From positions 11,594,290 through 11,658,289 of the forward strand of contig NC_039507.1 in the NCBI RefSeq assembly GCF_003672135.1: a DNA stretch of 64,000 nucleotides, in the 5' to 3' direction. The position numbers and the translations under genes are program-made. Below are positions 35,511 through 47,800 of the stretch, piece after piece (within the stretch, counting starts at the first letter, position 1; every line of letters begins with the position of its first letter). Origin of the DNA: Ooceraea biroi. Its lineage: Eukaryota; Arthropoda; Insecta; Hymenoptera; Formicidae. The notes beneath the pieces are model-generated. The model searched no databases. It was not told where the DNA came from and worked only from the letters and a program-made list of their open reading frames with translations.

Positions 35511-36380
35511 AGGTTACATCTCGCGGATCTTTTTCATTTTGTCATATGTTATGAAGGATGAAGTTCTAAATACTTTTTACTTAACAACTATGGCTGATTG
35601 TATGTAATTTCTGAGATATATCACAAATAATATTAAGATAATTATACAGATTAATTATATAGATTAGCTAGATCAGTTCTGACTACTTTGACCTTGACAT
35701 ATATTATAGAGGGCACTCCCCTGAGTAACCCAAAATTATAGAGGTTTTAGCCGTCGCTCGTTGTTTATTAAACAGTTATTAACAAACAATGTTTAATGAT
35801 TTTTTACGAATGGCACCTGTCCACGAAAGAAAGAATTATGGATTGAGTTAGATTAGATTAGGTTAGGTTAAAATTTTGCGGGAAGAGGTGTTGCTCCTGG
35901 GAGGAGCTCCTCTTACATTTGTACTGTTCATATCTGTAAATTACTTATAGATTCGCAGATCTATGTAAATAATAATTTTCATTATTGTTTGCCCTTCTTT
36001 GTGTACTCTTGTGACATTGTGATAATCGGAGACATTCTAACCTAACCTAACTCAACCCGTAATTCCTGCTTTCGCGTGAAAATTTGTGCAAAATTATTAA
36101 ACACTTTTTGTTAATAACTTTTTAATGAACAACGAGTGAAGGCTAAAACCTTCTGCAGATTATTCGGGAAGATGACCTCTATAATATATATCAAAATCAA
36201 AATAATCGGAGCTGACCTAACTTCCTTAATAACTTCCTAATCTGTATAATTACCTTAATATTATTTGTAATATAACTCAGAAATTACACGACCGCCACAT
36301 AGTCGTTAAGTAAAAATTACTTAGAACTTCAGCCTTCATAACATGTGTCCAAATAAAAAAGATGCGCGAGGCGTAACCTT
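35511..36380. mobile_element. 870-bp palindromic element containing family A core
   Basis: The outer ends AAGGTTACATCTCGCG and CGCGAGGCGTAACCTT start an inverted repeat that continues inward for over 200 bp (CATATGTTATGAAGG, TTACTTAAC, TGTAATTTCTGAG). It then runs into the same inner blocks as family A (TTTAGCCGTCGCTCGTTG, and TTAGG-type tracts near 35850-35872 and 36038-36056). No target duplication was found. Either family A inserted exactly at the centre of another palindrome, or the whole locus is an inverted duplication. Confidence 0.65.
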
Positions 36381-37930
36381 TTCTACATACCAAATTATTT
36401 TTATATATGTGGATTAAATAACTGCTTTGAAAAATAAACAAATTTGATAAAGGTGACTTAAATGAACAAGTGACTTTGTAATGCATTAAATTTATTTTAT
36501 TGTACGCAAGTACTCTTGCTCCAAGTAGGCAAGCGCAAAATTTATATTTTGAACGGCTTTTGTAATATTATAAGCGCAATACGTAACAGTCCATGATAAC
36601 GATCGAACGTTATGAAACATCACATTGATAAGTTAGAAAATATTGTTTTCGCACTGGAAACATTAGGAACATTATTTTACGAGGCATATCACGCGCGGAA
36701 ATCTGCCTTTTAATCTCAGTAATAATTGTGCAGTAAAAGCGCGCACCGCGAACGAGAAACGATGGAAAGCGAGCCTAATGAGAGCTATATACAATTTATT
36801 GTGCCAGCGCAGTGAAGTTACGCGTCGTAGCACATGGGATGTGAAAGAAGACATGTAAGAATATCAGCACTGAAAAAGAAACGATAAATGAGAAGAATAA
36901 AGAAAACAGAATTAGGGATCTCCCCTTCTCCACATATATATTCTGCGACACGCACATGCACACAATACGCACGCACACACGCACAGTGCGCGCCTGTCTA
37001 GAAAATAAAATATACGTATAATATTTGGAAATTGTGTGTATTTTGTGTGTATGTATGTGTGGTGTCTTTTTCTCTTTTACTCCTCTCTTTAAAAATAGTT
37101 TATATTCTCTGTTGTTATTTATATGCAATCTACAACAGAATGTAATCCGGTATGTACAAGGTGATATACTTAATTCAACTATAAATATTTCACTTGTTTT
37201 TGATGATATAAAAAAATAAATAATAATATAAGAAAAAGTTGCATCGTTCAAGAGGTAATTATGATGATTAAAAATTTCTTTCATCATTAAAAATCATTAA
37301 AAACATTTCTTTCTCAAAGTTTTCTTTTAAAAAAAGCCAAAATCATGTTTTTAATGAAACCATATGTTTTGCGCATTCTTATAGCCAATATTGACAGGAG
37401 TTCAGCGACCTATGACAACATGGACATAAACTTTAAACATGGGAAGTTATATATGTTTGAGAAAAACAAAACAATAAAAAAATACGTCTTTTACCGCAAA
37501 TGACAACTTATCTTTTAATGATTTTGAACACGTTCTTCTATGTACAATAATTGCTACATCACTGTAAATGATGTTTTTTAACATTCTCTATCTTTTCCTT
37601 TGGATATTTTTGTTAAAGTCAGCACCAAAGTTCCACTTTGGAGTTGATAAAATGCATGTGTATAAATATTTTTACTATTTAGTTGATTGCGAATTGTTTT
37701 CGTAGTTCAATATTTCTTGAGATTCTTGCAATATTAATGTTGAAATATGAATTATTACAATAAAGAAGAAAGTATAGAAATACTTCTTATTTATAATAAA
37801 AGCGGAAACAGTTTTGTAGAGTCGCAGAGAATTCATGGGTAAGGATATTCTGTAAACCGTTTACTGTTTCGTGCTGCTTATTTCATGAAATGGAAATTGT
37901 TCGTTCATATAAAAACAACTGAACAACACT
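36381..37930. other. Non-coding stretch
   Basis: A slightly GC-richer block at 36500-36870 and a CACACG tract near 36950-36985 are the only features. No gene is recognised. Confidence 0.5.
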
Positions 37931-38600
37931 TTGAAAACTAATGAAACAGCAGAAGTTGCTGTTCTGCAGTTGCATACAATCCATCATGTCAGTTCTCGAC
38001 AAATGTATAAACATTCTGGTATTTCCAAAATAAGTGTTTTATGCATTCTTGAAATTTATTCATTTAATTTATATCATATTGCAATGCATCATGAACTTTA
38101 TGGGATTTTATTAATTTTGTAGAATTTTATGGATACAATTATAAGGAATTCATACTGGAAGATAAAACGGTGAATGCTGATTATTATGTGAATGCTCTGA
38201 ATCTCTGTGAATTTGTTGAATGTTTTGAGTTCTTTGAGTTCAGCATGAATACCGAAAAGAAAGGTCTTGGTCACTTCTGCACGATAATGCATCGATACAC
38301 AAATCCAAGATTTTATGCGATTTCTTGGCCAGAAAAAGTATTACAATGCTCAAACATTCCTTGTATTCGCATGATTTGACTCCCTCCGTATGACTTCTGG
38401 TTATTTTTAAATCTCAAGTTAGTAATGAAAGAAAAGTGTTTACGATATCATTCAAGTCATCTAAAAGGTTTTGACCGCGATTATAGAAGCGATTCCGAAA
38501 ACAGAGTAGTGACTACTTCGAATATGTTTTATTCGCTTCCATTGTTGTGTTGATTCAGAAGGAGTACATGTTGAATAAAAGAAAAAACAAAAAATAATTG
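37931..38600 (+). pseudogene. IS630/mariner-type transposase relic
   Basis: The plus strand starts with a helix-turn-helix-like part (NETAEVAVLQLHTIHHVSS, then GISKISVLCILEI and HHELYG). It passes almost at once to the catalytic region: KTVNADYYVNAL, then a degraded metal-binding motif at TIMHRYTN, then LPPYDFWLFLNLKLVMKEK, the usual third-Asp block. About one third of a normal transposase is missing between the two parts, and there are several stops and frameshifts. No terminal repeats were found, so element ends are unknown. It cannot be active. Confidence 0.65.
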
Positions 38601-38845
38601 ACATCTCTTGTATTGTTTTCGATACCAGTCGCAAACCAGAGTTCAAATAGACCGTGTATATAAGTAAAAGATGCAGTATATCATGCAAAATCTGCTAATT
38701 ATAAAAACAAAGTGTGGGATGGTGCGCAGTTTTTAAGCGATACACTACTACACATTGTGTAGTACACAATAGTAATGAAGATGTTAACCTGTTGTCTTAT
38801 AATAACGAACTATACTTCACGTAAAGTGTCCAATCACTCTCCTGC

Positions 38846-39000
38846 AGGTAGGTCTCGTCAAGCTAAACTAAAAAGTCCTATATCATTTTGCAATTAACCA
38901 CGTAAAAGTTCGAGATATTAATAAAAGACGATTAGCGAATCAGTACGCGCGATGTGATGGCACGAGTCTTGTAAGCGCGACTTTTAAACGCGTTGCTAGG
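38846..39000. mobile_element. Fragment of family C MITE
   Basis: Blocks TAGGTCTCGTCAAGC, AAAAAGTCCT, ACCACGTAAAAGTTCGAGAT and GATTAGCGAATCAGTACGCG match, in the same or inverse order, the element at 63556-64000. The CAGGGTG end is lost. Confidence 0.65.
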
Positions 39001-39785
39001 GACGCGTAGCAACAGATGCTCGCGACGATATTGATAGATAATAATAAGACGATAAGACGATAAGAATGTTGGGCCGGTTGCCTCCCTCAAAAGGGGGGGT
39101 CTCAGGGGGACATCCTAACTTAAAAATTTGTAATGAAACCCCCCCATAAAGTATTACATCGTTTGAAAGGGCATTAAAAAATAAAATTTTTGCCGCAAGG
39201 CAGAGGTTAATACGTTTATCCGTTCGGAAGTTATTTGAGGCCAAACTTCAAAAAGAGCAAATTTCAAAAAATCGTTACTTCTATATAATGCATAATAATG
39301 AATTAATTAAATATTTGGATCAAAAGAGAGTTATATTCGACGTGAAATAAAGTTCCCGCGATGCAAAGAAATTATACATTTGGATGCAGCAGTCACTTCT
39401 TATTCTCCACTGAAATATACTATAAATAAATTTGCATATGCGCGCATATGATTCAGTACATAATTACGATTATACGCATAAAAAATCATACTGAGAATTT
39501 TGTCTCCATACAGGAGTACTCAAAATATTCAACGTTTGTGGCGTGATATTGGAATAGAATTCCATGATATATGATACTCGACATGAACATTATATTGATT
39601 ATATAACGAAATGTTTATATTTATGTTATTATGTTATTTAAAACTATCAATATCACGAACGTATTGATAAATTCTTTGAAATTATGGCTGCGTTATATTC
39701 TGTCGAAGAGCATGAAATAGAATAAGATGGAATAAATATAATTATTATATAATTCTACTTTGTAAAATAAGTATAAACAATATAA
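39001..39785. other. Unassigned G-run segment and AT-rich DNA
   Basis: 39060-39260 contains runs GGGGGGG and CCCCCCC around GGGGGACATCC and reads like part of a dispersed repeat, but no second copy is in this window. 39260-39785 is AT-rich with nothing recognised. Confidence 0.35.
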
Positions 39786-40290
39786 ATATGAACGAGGGAG
39801 GGAAACTCCTCCTCACAAACCTAACCTAAGCCATAACTGCTCACTTCGCGTGGACAATTGAAAATACATACTTTTTATTGAATTAAAGTTCGAGTGGAAT
39901 TTAAAACAACTTAGTATATTTATTTCAATATTAATTGGATACAATGACAATGTTGCGCAGTCTATCGTACGTGTTATCGCTCGCGTATCCGCACAGGTTC
40001 TGACCCTTTGTCTATCCTAGAGCTAACGCAACGATCTATCGTACGAAAATTGGTTTCCTAATTACCTATGAGATGTCGCTAGATATCTAGTTTCATCGTA
40101 TATCGATCTAAATTTCATTGTCCTCAATACATGCAAAACTCTTGAACTTTTTTGTTAATAACTTTTTAAGAAACAATGACCGCCGGCTAAAACCTTTTGT
40201 AATAATATATGGAAGTCATTCAGGAAGGTGACTCTATAATATATGTCAAGATCAGAGTCATCGGCGAGGTCTCCCAAAGTAAATAATTAC
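39786..40290. mobile_element. Partial family A copy with an insert
   Basis: The left part (AACGAGGGAGGGAA, CCTAACCTAAGCC, CGCGTGGACAATTG) and the right part (TTAATAACTTTTTAAGAAAC, GGCTAAAACC, ending TAAATAATTACTG) match the right half of family A. Its left arm is missing. The copy is interrupted at 39870-40126. Confidence 0.7.
39870..40126 (-). mobile_element. Solo-LTR-like insert, 257 bp
   Basis: It splits the family A copy and is flanked by ATACAT on both sides (39864-39869 and 40127-40132). On the minus strand it begins TGAGGACAAT and has AATAAATATAC and CAATAAAAAG polyadenylation-like signals near its end. The 3' terminus does not end in CA, so LTR identity is tentative. Confidence 0.4.
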
Positions 40291-40858
40291 TGTTTTTTAA
40301 ATAAGTTACCTATAATATATATGTGTCTCCAGATGGAATCATTGGTCTATGTTGGAGTGGAAGTCTAAGTGCGTGGTTAAAATGACTGAATTATTTAAAT
40401 TCACTTGAACTGAACAGTTATTTATTAATTCAAATTAACGTCACGCAATTGTCCGGTTAACACCAACTACGTTGATATAAATCAAGCCGCGTATTTGACA
40501 AACAAAGGAAAAATCGCACCAGTCATACGTTTCAAGACTGTCCTAGAATGTTCTAGATCTTTCTGGAATTTCGCGTGTCTCTAACTATTATTCTGCTATT
40601 CACTATGAAGTCCGCAACGTGAGTGAGCTCCGTGATTTCGGTAATCGATCGCTAGATCTATCGCTGTTTTTATATTACACCTGTCGATAACATGTATCGT
40701 AAGGTGCTGTCGCTTACGTAACTTGTCGAAATTGGTATATTCTATTCTAACAGTCTTGAAAGAGTTAAAATATGCCTCTTTAGAAGATTTAAAAAAAGGA
40801 CTATTATATTTGGTCACTATTCTTTACTAAAAATTTTTAAGATTAGGATATTAATATA
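40291..40858. other. Non-coding stretch
   Basis: Moderately GC-rich around 40480-40700, with no recognised gene or terminal repeats. It ends at the TA target of the Tc1 element. Confidence 0.5.
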
Positions 40859-42387
40859 CACTCCCGGACAAAAAGATAGCACACGTGTACTATCTTTATT
40901 TTTTTGACGTTGTCCTTATGATTCTGAAAATGTTATGAATACTACCTAAATACTACGCTGTCACACATTTAAATCAACCTTACATTGACGTGACTTCTCT
41001 GAGTTTTATGTATAGTAATATAAACATGTAGATAGGTAGGAACAAAATGATAGCACACTTAAATTTAGTTTACAATATCTTTAGTATTTCTTGAGCTATC
41101 GTGATATTAAGACGTAATAATATTGCGCATCATATAAGTTCACACAATAAGACGTGGTAAAATGTTAAGTAAAAGTGAAATTGAAACAGTTTTTACTTTA
41201 AAGAAACAAGATATGACTATTTCAAAAATTGCAAAACAATTAATAGAAGTTAGAAAGTTATATATAACTTGTTAAAAGATCCGAAAAACTACGGAAAAAA
41301 GAAGAGTGGAAGATCAGCAGCGTTATCTGATTGTGACGAACAAGCTATTTTACGTGTTGCTTCAAATTCGTGTAGCACAGCAAAAGAAATTGCTCGTAAA
41401 GCTGAAGTTAATGCCAACATTAGAAATGTTCGCCGTTATTTAAAACATGTAGTAATATAAATTGAATTAAAATTAAGAGAAAACTTTAACTAACAACAAA
41501 GCATAAAGAAGAACATTTACGATTTGCAAAGCAGCACGTGCGTTGGAAGAAGACTTGGAGAAAAATTATCCTTATTGATGAGAAAAAATTCAATCTAGAT
41601 GGTCCGGATAAATTTTCTTATTACTATCATGATGTACGCAAGGAAAAAATAATAAAAGTTAGACGACAAATGGGAAGAAGGAGTGTAATGGTTTGGGCAG
41701 CAATTGGCTATAATGGGAAAACAGATATCTATTTCATTCGAGTGAATAGTACTAACTACCTGAAATTAATACAGAATTAAATTAGTAAGCATGCCGAACG
41801 CATTACTGGCATAGAATACATTTTTCAACAAGATAATGCTGCCATTCATACAGCAAAAATAATCCCGGAATATTTTTCAAAAGATAAGATTTCCATTTTG
41901 GAATAACCAGGATGTTCTCCTGACTTAAATATTACAAAGAACTGTTGGGGGCTCTTGAAAACAGTATATGTAGAAGGAAGATAATTCGAAAATCTCAATG
42001 AATTGAAAAATTGCATTAAGGTAGAATGGAATACTTTAGCACAAAACAAAATTCAAGATTTATATATTTCGTTACCTAAACGGATGATTAGGAAATAAAG
42101 AAGGTTCCACACTACTAGAAATAAATTAATTTGTATTATGTTCAAAATTATATAAATATAAAATATATATCTATGTATATTTTCTAAGTGTGCTACCATA
42201 TTTTGTTCCTACCTATCTACATGTTTATATTATACTATACATAAAACTCAGTGAAGTATCGTCAATGTAAGGTCGGTTTACATGTTGTAACGGCATAGTA
42301 TGTAGGTAGCATTTATAGCATTTACAGAATTATACAGATAATGTCGAAAAAATAAATATAGCACACGTGTCTTTTTGTCCGGGAGTG
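40859..42387 (+). mobile_element. Tc1-type transposon with IR/DR ends, 1529 bp
   Basis: The ends CACTCCCGGACAAAAAG/CTTTTTGTCCGGGAGTG lie at TA dinucleotides (40857-40858 and 42388-42389). Each terminal inverted repeat is about 210 bp. It carries an outer and an inner copy of the transposase-site motif (ACAAAAAGATAGCACAC and ACAAAATGATAGCACAC), the IR/DR arrangement known from Sleeping Beauty and Minos. The single gene between them is broken. Confidence 0.93.
41162..42098 (+). pseudogene. Tc1 transposase, inactivated
   Basis: It begins MLSKSEIETVFTLKKQDMT with the paired-like DNA-binding domain (ISKIAKQ, then, after a frameshift near 41250, LLKDPKNYGKKKSGRS with a GRS-type AT-hook-like stretch, and ASNSCSTAKEIARKAEV). 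The catalytic domain shows the first Asp in LIDEKKFNLDG and the second in IFQQDNAAIHTA. The third motif, expected to carry Glu, reads SPDLNITKNCWG, so Lys replaces it. There are also frameshifts near 41460 and a TAA in place of Trp at about 41905. The end is TAA at 42098. Length, about 310 codons, is slightly short of the usual 340. Confidence 0.88.
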
Positions 42388-42389
42388 TA

Positions 42390-43330
42390 TATTAGGTACA
42401 AATAGGTTCCTCCATTGTTTTTATCAAAAATTTCTTTATTAATAAACATATAACGAAATAACATTAATTAAAATATTTTTCCTTCTGAATCTATAAATCT
42501 TTTGTCATGTTTTGGGCAACAGATGAATTTTACGATGGAAGAAGTTGGTTTTTGAAGCGGTAAAGTTATCGACTCATTTTTTTCGAACTTTGGCCAGATT
42601 TCGGAAACGTGTGTCAGAGAGGCCATGTTGCATCGATCGGAACAAATGATAGTTGGAAGGCCCAAGTCTGGATAGTACGCCGGGTGCAACAGAACTTCCT
42701 ATTCGAGCTCCATTAAAGTTTGCTGAGTCGCGACGGCAATATGTGGCTGAGCATTGTCATGCAGAAGGATGACGTTGGATGTAAATGGCTAGTAAATGGT
42801 CTTTTTCATCTAACTGATAGTTAAACAGTTTAATTTTCGAGTCTAGCATTTTGCTGTAATTATTTCACCCCGATTCATAGAGTACTTCTTTCATATCATA
42901 TCAAATACAGAAAAGAATCTTGTAGTGTCGATGGCTATCCAATGTTTCTTGCGCGTGAGATTGTCATAATATATTAACTTTTCATCTTTCATAACAATTT
43001 CCACACGAAATGTTTTTTCTTTTGTTTGGCGATCAACGAAAAAAGACGTTTAATTGGTTGCCAATTGCACGCTCGAACAATTCATGCATAATATAAAAAC
43101 AGCATATAGAGCAGTGATGCCAGAAATGGGATGCGGTAGCATTGGGTGGGGGATGGAGTAAGGATGATTTCGCCAGGCACCGACATTACACATAGATAGT
43201 GTGCGGCGCGAAACTATCCCCACTCCATTCCCCAATGCTACCGCATGCTACCGTATTCCATTTCTGGCATCACTGAATTATAGAGTCAGATATGCACCTT
43301 TTTACACTTTATTTTCAAATTAAAAGTAGA
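42390..43330 (-). pseudogene. Mariner transposase relic
   Basis: On the minus strand the catalytic region reads VMKDEKLIYYDN (first Asp retained), ITAKC, then VILLHDNAQPHIAVATQQTL (second Asp retained), a stop, and HPAYYPDLG. A frame change there disrupts the third Asp. The C-terminal KFICCPKHDKRF block follows. The relic directly abuts the Tc1 element on its left. Its N-terminal half is broken by the hAT-type MITE at 43112-43275, and its far end is not clear. Confidence 0.78.
43112..43275. mobile_element. hAT-type MITE, 164 bp
   Basis: Ends CAGTGATGCCAGAAAT/ATTTCTGGCATCACTG are inverted and followed by further palindromic sequence (ATGCGGTAGCATTGGG). CAGTGATG ends are typical of hAT elements, which make 8-bp duplications. 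Here the left flank ATATAGAG and a right TTATAGAG two bases out are only a partial match. It sits in the mariner relic, so it is younger. Confidence 0.75.
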
Positions 43331-43867
43331 GTTATGCCAACAGATAGGAAGTTATATATATTCCTGAAAGCAAGTTGGTTAACATTACTAAAATAAAAAA
43401 ATTATTGTTTTTGAAATAATTTACTACAGTGTTTTCTAGCAGTATCTAAATTTGGCGATATAAGAACTTATTTATACACTTAATAATAATAATAAGTTCA
43501 GAAGTTAAAGTGTGCGTGTGCGTGCGTGCGTGCGTGCGTGAGATAAGAGAGAGAGAGAGAGAGAGAGAGAGTGATAGGGGGAGGGAGGGGGAGAGAGAGA
43601 GAGAGGAGGGAGGGAGGGAGAGAGAGAGGGGGGGGAGAATGTATAATAGTCAAGTAATTGAGATCTAGTAGATCTCAATCATAATAGAAATCATATCATA
43701 TTTTGACTTTAGAAGATGATAATAATAATGATAATAAATACCTTATATAAATATGATTAGATTTAGCATTTAAAGTATTTTAAAAAGCAAATAATTATTC
43801 ATAAAATGGAAAAATCGAAGAAGGAAGAAGAAGAGAAAGGGAAAACAGATAGAGGGAGGGAAAAATC
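43331..43867. other. AT-rich stretch with GT and GA microsatellites
   Basis: 43510-43540 is (GTGC)n-like and 43545-43640 is a (GA)n and G-rich purine tract. A second purine-rich run lies at 43810-43865. Nothing else is recognised. Confidence 0.7.
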
Positions 43868-44401
43868 TAATCTAATTTAATTTAACTTAATTTAATCCCT
43901 CTTCGCGTAGACAGTTGAAAATTCGTGTAATATCTTTAACAAAAACGTTTAATGATATTGCACGAATGCTTAGCTGTCTACGCGAGAGTGGGTGTTGCGG
44001 GTTGAATTTGGTTAAGTTAGCTTAGATTTTTGCGGGTGGGAGTGCAGGGGGAGGTGCTCCATCCCTTCTCCGCCCATACTTCCACTATTCATATCTATAG
44101 ATCCTTTATAGCTTTGCAGATTCCAATGTTTTATGGGCAGATTCCAATGTTGTGTGGGCGGGGAAGTGACTTCGCCTGTACCTCCTCCCTGGAAAAAACC
44201 TAACCTACCCTAACCTAACTCAACCCGTAATTCTTCCTTTCGTGTAAACAGCTAAAAATTCTTGCAATCATTAAACGTTTTGTTGTTAATAACTTTTTAA
44301 TAAACAATGAGCGACGGTTAAAACCTTTTGAACTCAGTAGGATGATCTCTATAACATATGTCAAAGTGATTGGAGCGAAGTCTCTTATTCCGAATAATTA
44401 C
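43868..44401. mobile_element. Partial family A copy
   Basis: The right part (AACAATGAGCGACGGTTAAA, GATCTCTATAACATATGTC, ending GAATAATTAC) matches the right end of family A. Internally it has a local palindrome (43880-44020) around CTTCGCGTAGACAG and TTAGG-type CCTAACC tracts near 44204-44225. The left terminal repeat is missing. Confidence 0.7.
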
Positions 44402-44603
44402 TATAAAAATTAATATACATTCTATTTTACCTTTACAAAAGTAATATATTCTATTTTACCAAAAATGGTTTATATGTATTATATATTCTGCGAATATGTA
44501 TCAATATGTAATATATATTTTGTGAAATATTTTAAATTTAATCAAGCAGACTTAAAACATTTTTGCGAATTAATTAAAACATTTTAATACTATCGATATA
44601 AAC

Positions 44604-44821
44604 TGTTAAGGTTTGAATACGCAGAGTTGTAATACTGAGAAATACGTTTATTATATAAAATTGAGAAATACACTTTTACGTAATGATCCCGCCAAGAGCG
44701 AACGAACGAATCTAACCATATAAAAGAGAGGGGGCCAACCTCCGTAATAACCGCGAAAACTTTACGCGCTGCCAACTTAAACATAAAGTCCCTTGTTATA
44801 TTTTCCGCCCACTACTTAACA
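44604..44821 (-). mobile_element. Copia-type solo LTR, 218 bp
   Basis: On the minus strand it runs TGTTAAGTAGTGGGCGG...CAAACCTTAACA, with a TATA-like TTTTATATGG in the middle and an AATAAACG polyadenylation-like signal near the end. A perfect 5-bp duplication TAAAC flanks it (44599-44603 and 44822-44826). The TGTTAAG...CTTAACA ends and 5-bp duplication fit Copia. The reading frame at 44590-44784 is inside it and is not a gene. Confidence 0.85.
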
Positions 44822-44826
44822 TAAAC

Positions 44827-47800
44827 GTATGTACGTTATAGACATGTTTGCGGTTTACTATGGGACTAATCTAGATCAATCTAGACTATTTCAGTAATAT
44901 TAATTTTTCTTGTTGGCGATGTAATGTTGAATATTTTTTGAAGATTGATTCAAAATAAAAGCAAAATGTAACAAATATAATTAGCAAAATATTCTTATCA
45001 TCAATCTTTATCTACGCAATATTTTATGAAATAGAAATGCTTGCTGTTATTTGTCTACATGTTTCTGACTTTTTCACAATTTAGGACAGTAAAATTAAAT
45101 GATGATAATGTCGTACGAATTAAATACCCATGATGAAAAACATTCATCATAAGCGACCTTCTACTCGCGTAACAATATAATATAATTAATATAATTTACC
45201 AGTGTCAATTGATTGCCAAAAAGTTATCGATTTCGTCCGGAACTTTTTAGTTCTCCAGAAGGAATTTTTGTTCTAATTTATGGCGTTTGTAATGTATATA
45301 ACATTTTCGTGACTATTATATCATTTTATTTGCACAATGTATTTATTTTATTAGGTATTTATTTTAGCTTTGACAGAAGAATGCATTTATTAATTCGCAT
45401 ATCAATAATTTTGATTTAAGAGAACAATAATCGAACGAATTTTATGGAGAAAGCTCCAGTATCTTTTTATCTCATATCATAACCGCACAAAATTATTCCA
45501 TATTGATATCCATTTTTGAGCGTTCTCTCTCTTTCTCTCTCTCTCTGGGACCTTCCGCATAATTGAACTGGTCTGCGTCAGCAAATCTTCGTCATCGACC
45601 GAAGTTCGCGTTTCTTCCTTCCCAACGCCATGCGGTACGGTTTTATCGCGCTGATGAGTAATTTGTCGAATATGCTTGTCTCTCATTCGTTCTCTGCACA
45701 ATCGACTTTCAACATCAGTTACACAATTCCGGAAGTCTCATGCATATTTGCTTGATTATATAGTAGTATAAGGATGTGTATTATGAAGAATATTATTGAA
45801 ACACATCTAACAACGGATATTTATTATAAATTATCACATTACATGAAATTATTATAATATAGATATTCATGCGTGTACATTTGTATTTCATATGACACAT
45901 TAGTTGTTGTTAATTACAAATGGTAGTGTACTATATTCTTACAGAGAACTCCGTTTTACATAGAATATAATGATTCGCTAAACATTATGTTTTTACGTGT
46001 TATTTCGATTTTCCATAACTTATTGTAGAGTTTAGGCGGAAGTGACAGTGAGATAGAAAAAGAGAAACGAGAGAAACAGAGAATGTGAAAAAGAAAAATG
46101 TAGGAAAGAAGAATATAAAAAGAAGAAAAAGAGAGAAATAAAGATGAGGCGGTATGAGGAAATAGAGAGGGTTGAAGAAGTGGAATATTTAGATATTTTG
46201 AAAATTTGTAATTAATAATTTGTGAATATTATACTATGCTAATCATCTCACATGGTATGTTAAAATATTATATTACATTATAAATATTATGTAATATCCT
46301 CTCTCTCTTTCCTGCTTGCATATGTATATCTTCTTAGCTAAATATTTTTGTGTTGATGTAAATTTGATGTTAATATTTTTTAACAAATTTATACTATAGA
46401 TTATTTTTTTATTAACATTATACTTCGGTAAGCAATTATATCTATAATAAGAAAAAATCTCTTATCATTAAATATAACACAGAGAGTATTATATTTTTAT
46501 GTTATTATATTATTTTTATGTATTCTTAATAAGCTTAAGAAGCTTAATAATTTTGTCTTTTAACACTTTCAACATAATTTAGTTGACTTTCCGCCAATTT
46601 GATTATTAATATTCACTGTAATATGTTCATATAATCATTCCCATACTTCTAATAAATAAAAATATTAAGTTGTTTACAAGTGTAGTTTGTCCGCCATGCT
46701 TTTTTTATTATTAAACAATCAGTATTTTTAGTAATATAAATTTAAGTAAGTGTATTATCATCTTATTTATCTGTTTCAATACAGTTATTGTTGATCATCA
46801 GTGACCATTATGGTGTAAACTGAAAATTCAGTACCGATCATCGGTGATTGTTATGATAGTGAATGAAAATTAAATGTTTCATATTACTATTATTTATATA
46901 TTTAGACATTGATGTAATCCAATGTAATACAATTCAATTTACTTTTTTGTATCAAGAAATTAAGTTTTTCAAAGTTTTTATGTCATTTAGCTAATGAGTT
47001 TTTATGGAATGTATCATTTTGTTAATTAGGATTATTACCTTTTATTGAAGTTTATTTTCAGTCAATTAAATGTGAGGAAACAAATTTTGCAATGTATCTG
47101 CTATAAGTTTTGTTGCCAGAACTATTACTATTACTATTTAAAAAATAACAAGATTTGATAATAAAATAAGGTAGCAGAGTGGCAGTAGAAATCCATCAGA
47201 ATTTATCCTGTGAATAGGAGACATAGATCTTGTTTAACTTCTACTATTAATCTGTTGCTACGTTACTCTGTCAGTATAGGATATTAATGCAGACACAAGT
47301 GGTATCGGATTTGCTGTAATATTTTAATCAAATTTGCTGCCAATCTATCAACACACTATTAACATTTTATTAAATAATATTCATACACATTAAAGTTGAA
47401 CTTATAAATATTAAAAATATTACAAATAATACGAAATCTTTGTAAGTTTATTAAATGTTTCTTGATCCTTTTTTTAACATTTCTACAATGTTAAGGCAAT
47501 GTTATGCATTCATCGGTATGTTACGGCGAACAGAAATATTTTTCACTCATGAAGAGAAACGTGACGATTCGATTTTCAAAAGCCCGTCAGACCCAGAAAA
47601 AGTTAGGCAACAAGTGGGATATGAAACGACGGAAAATAGAGGCGGGTCGGCAGGCAGGCAAGCAGTCACGCGGACGAGCAGCTTCACCCTCATGACCCTT
47701 GTCGAAGTTCGTCTTCTCTCCCGTCGTCTTTTGTTACAGCTTGTAGTAACTTGACAGTTTCTCTAACGGCGGTGGGATCATACTTCTTCCACGATATGCC

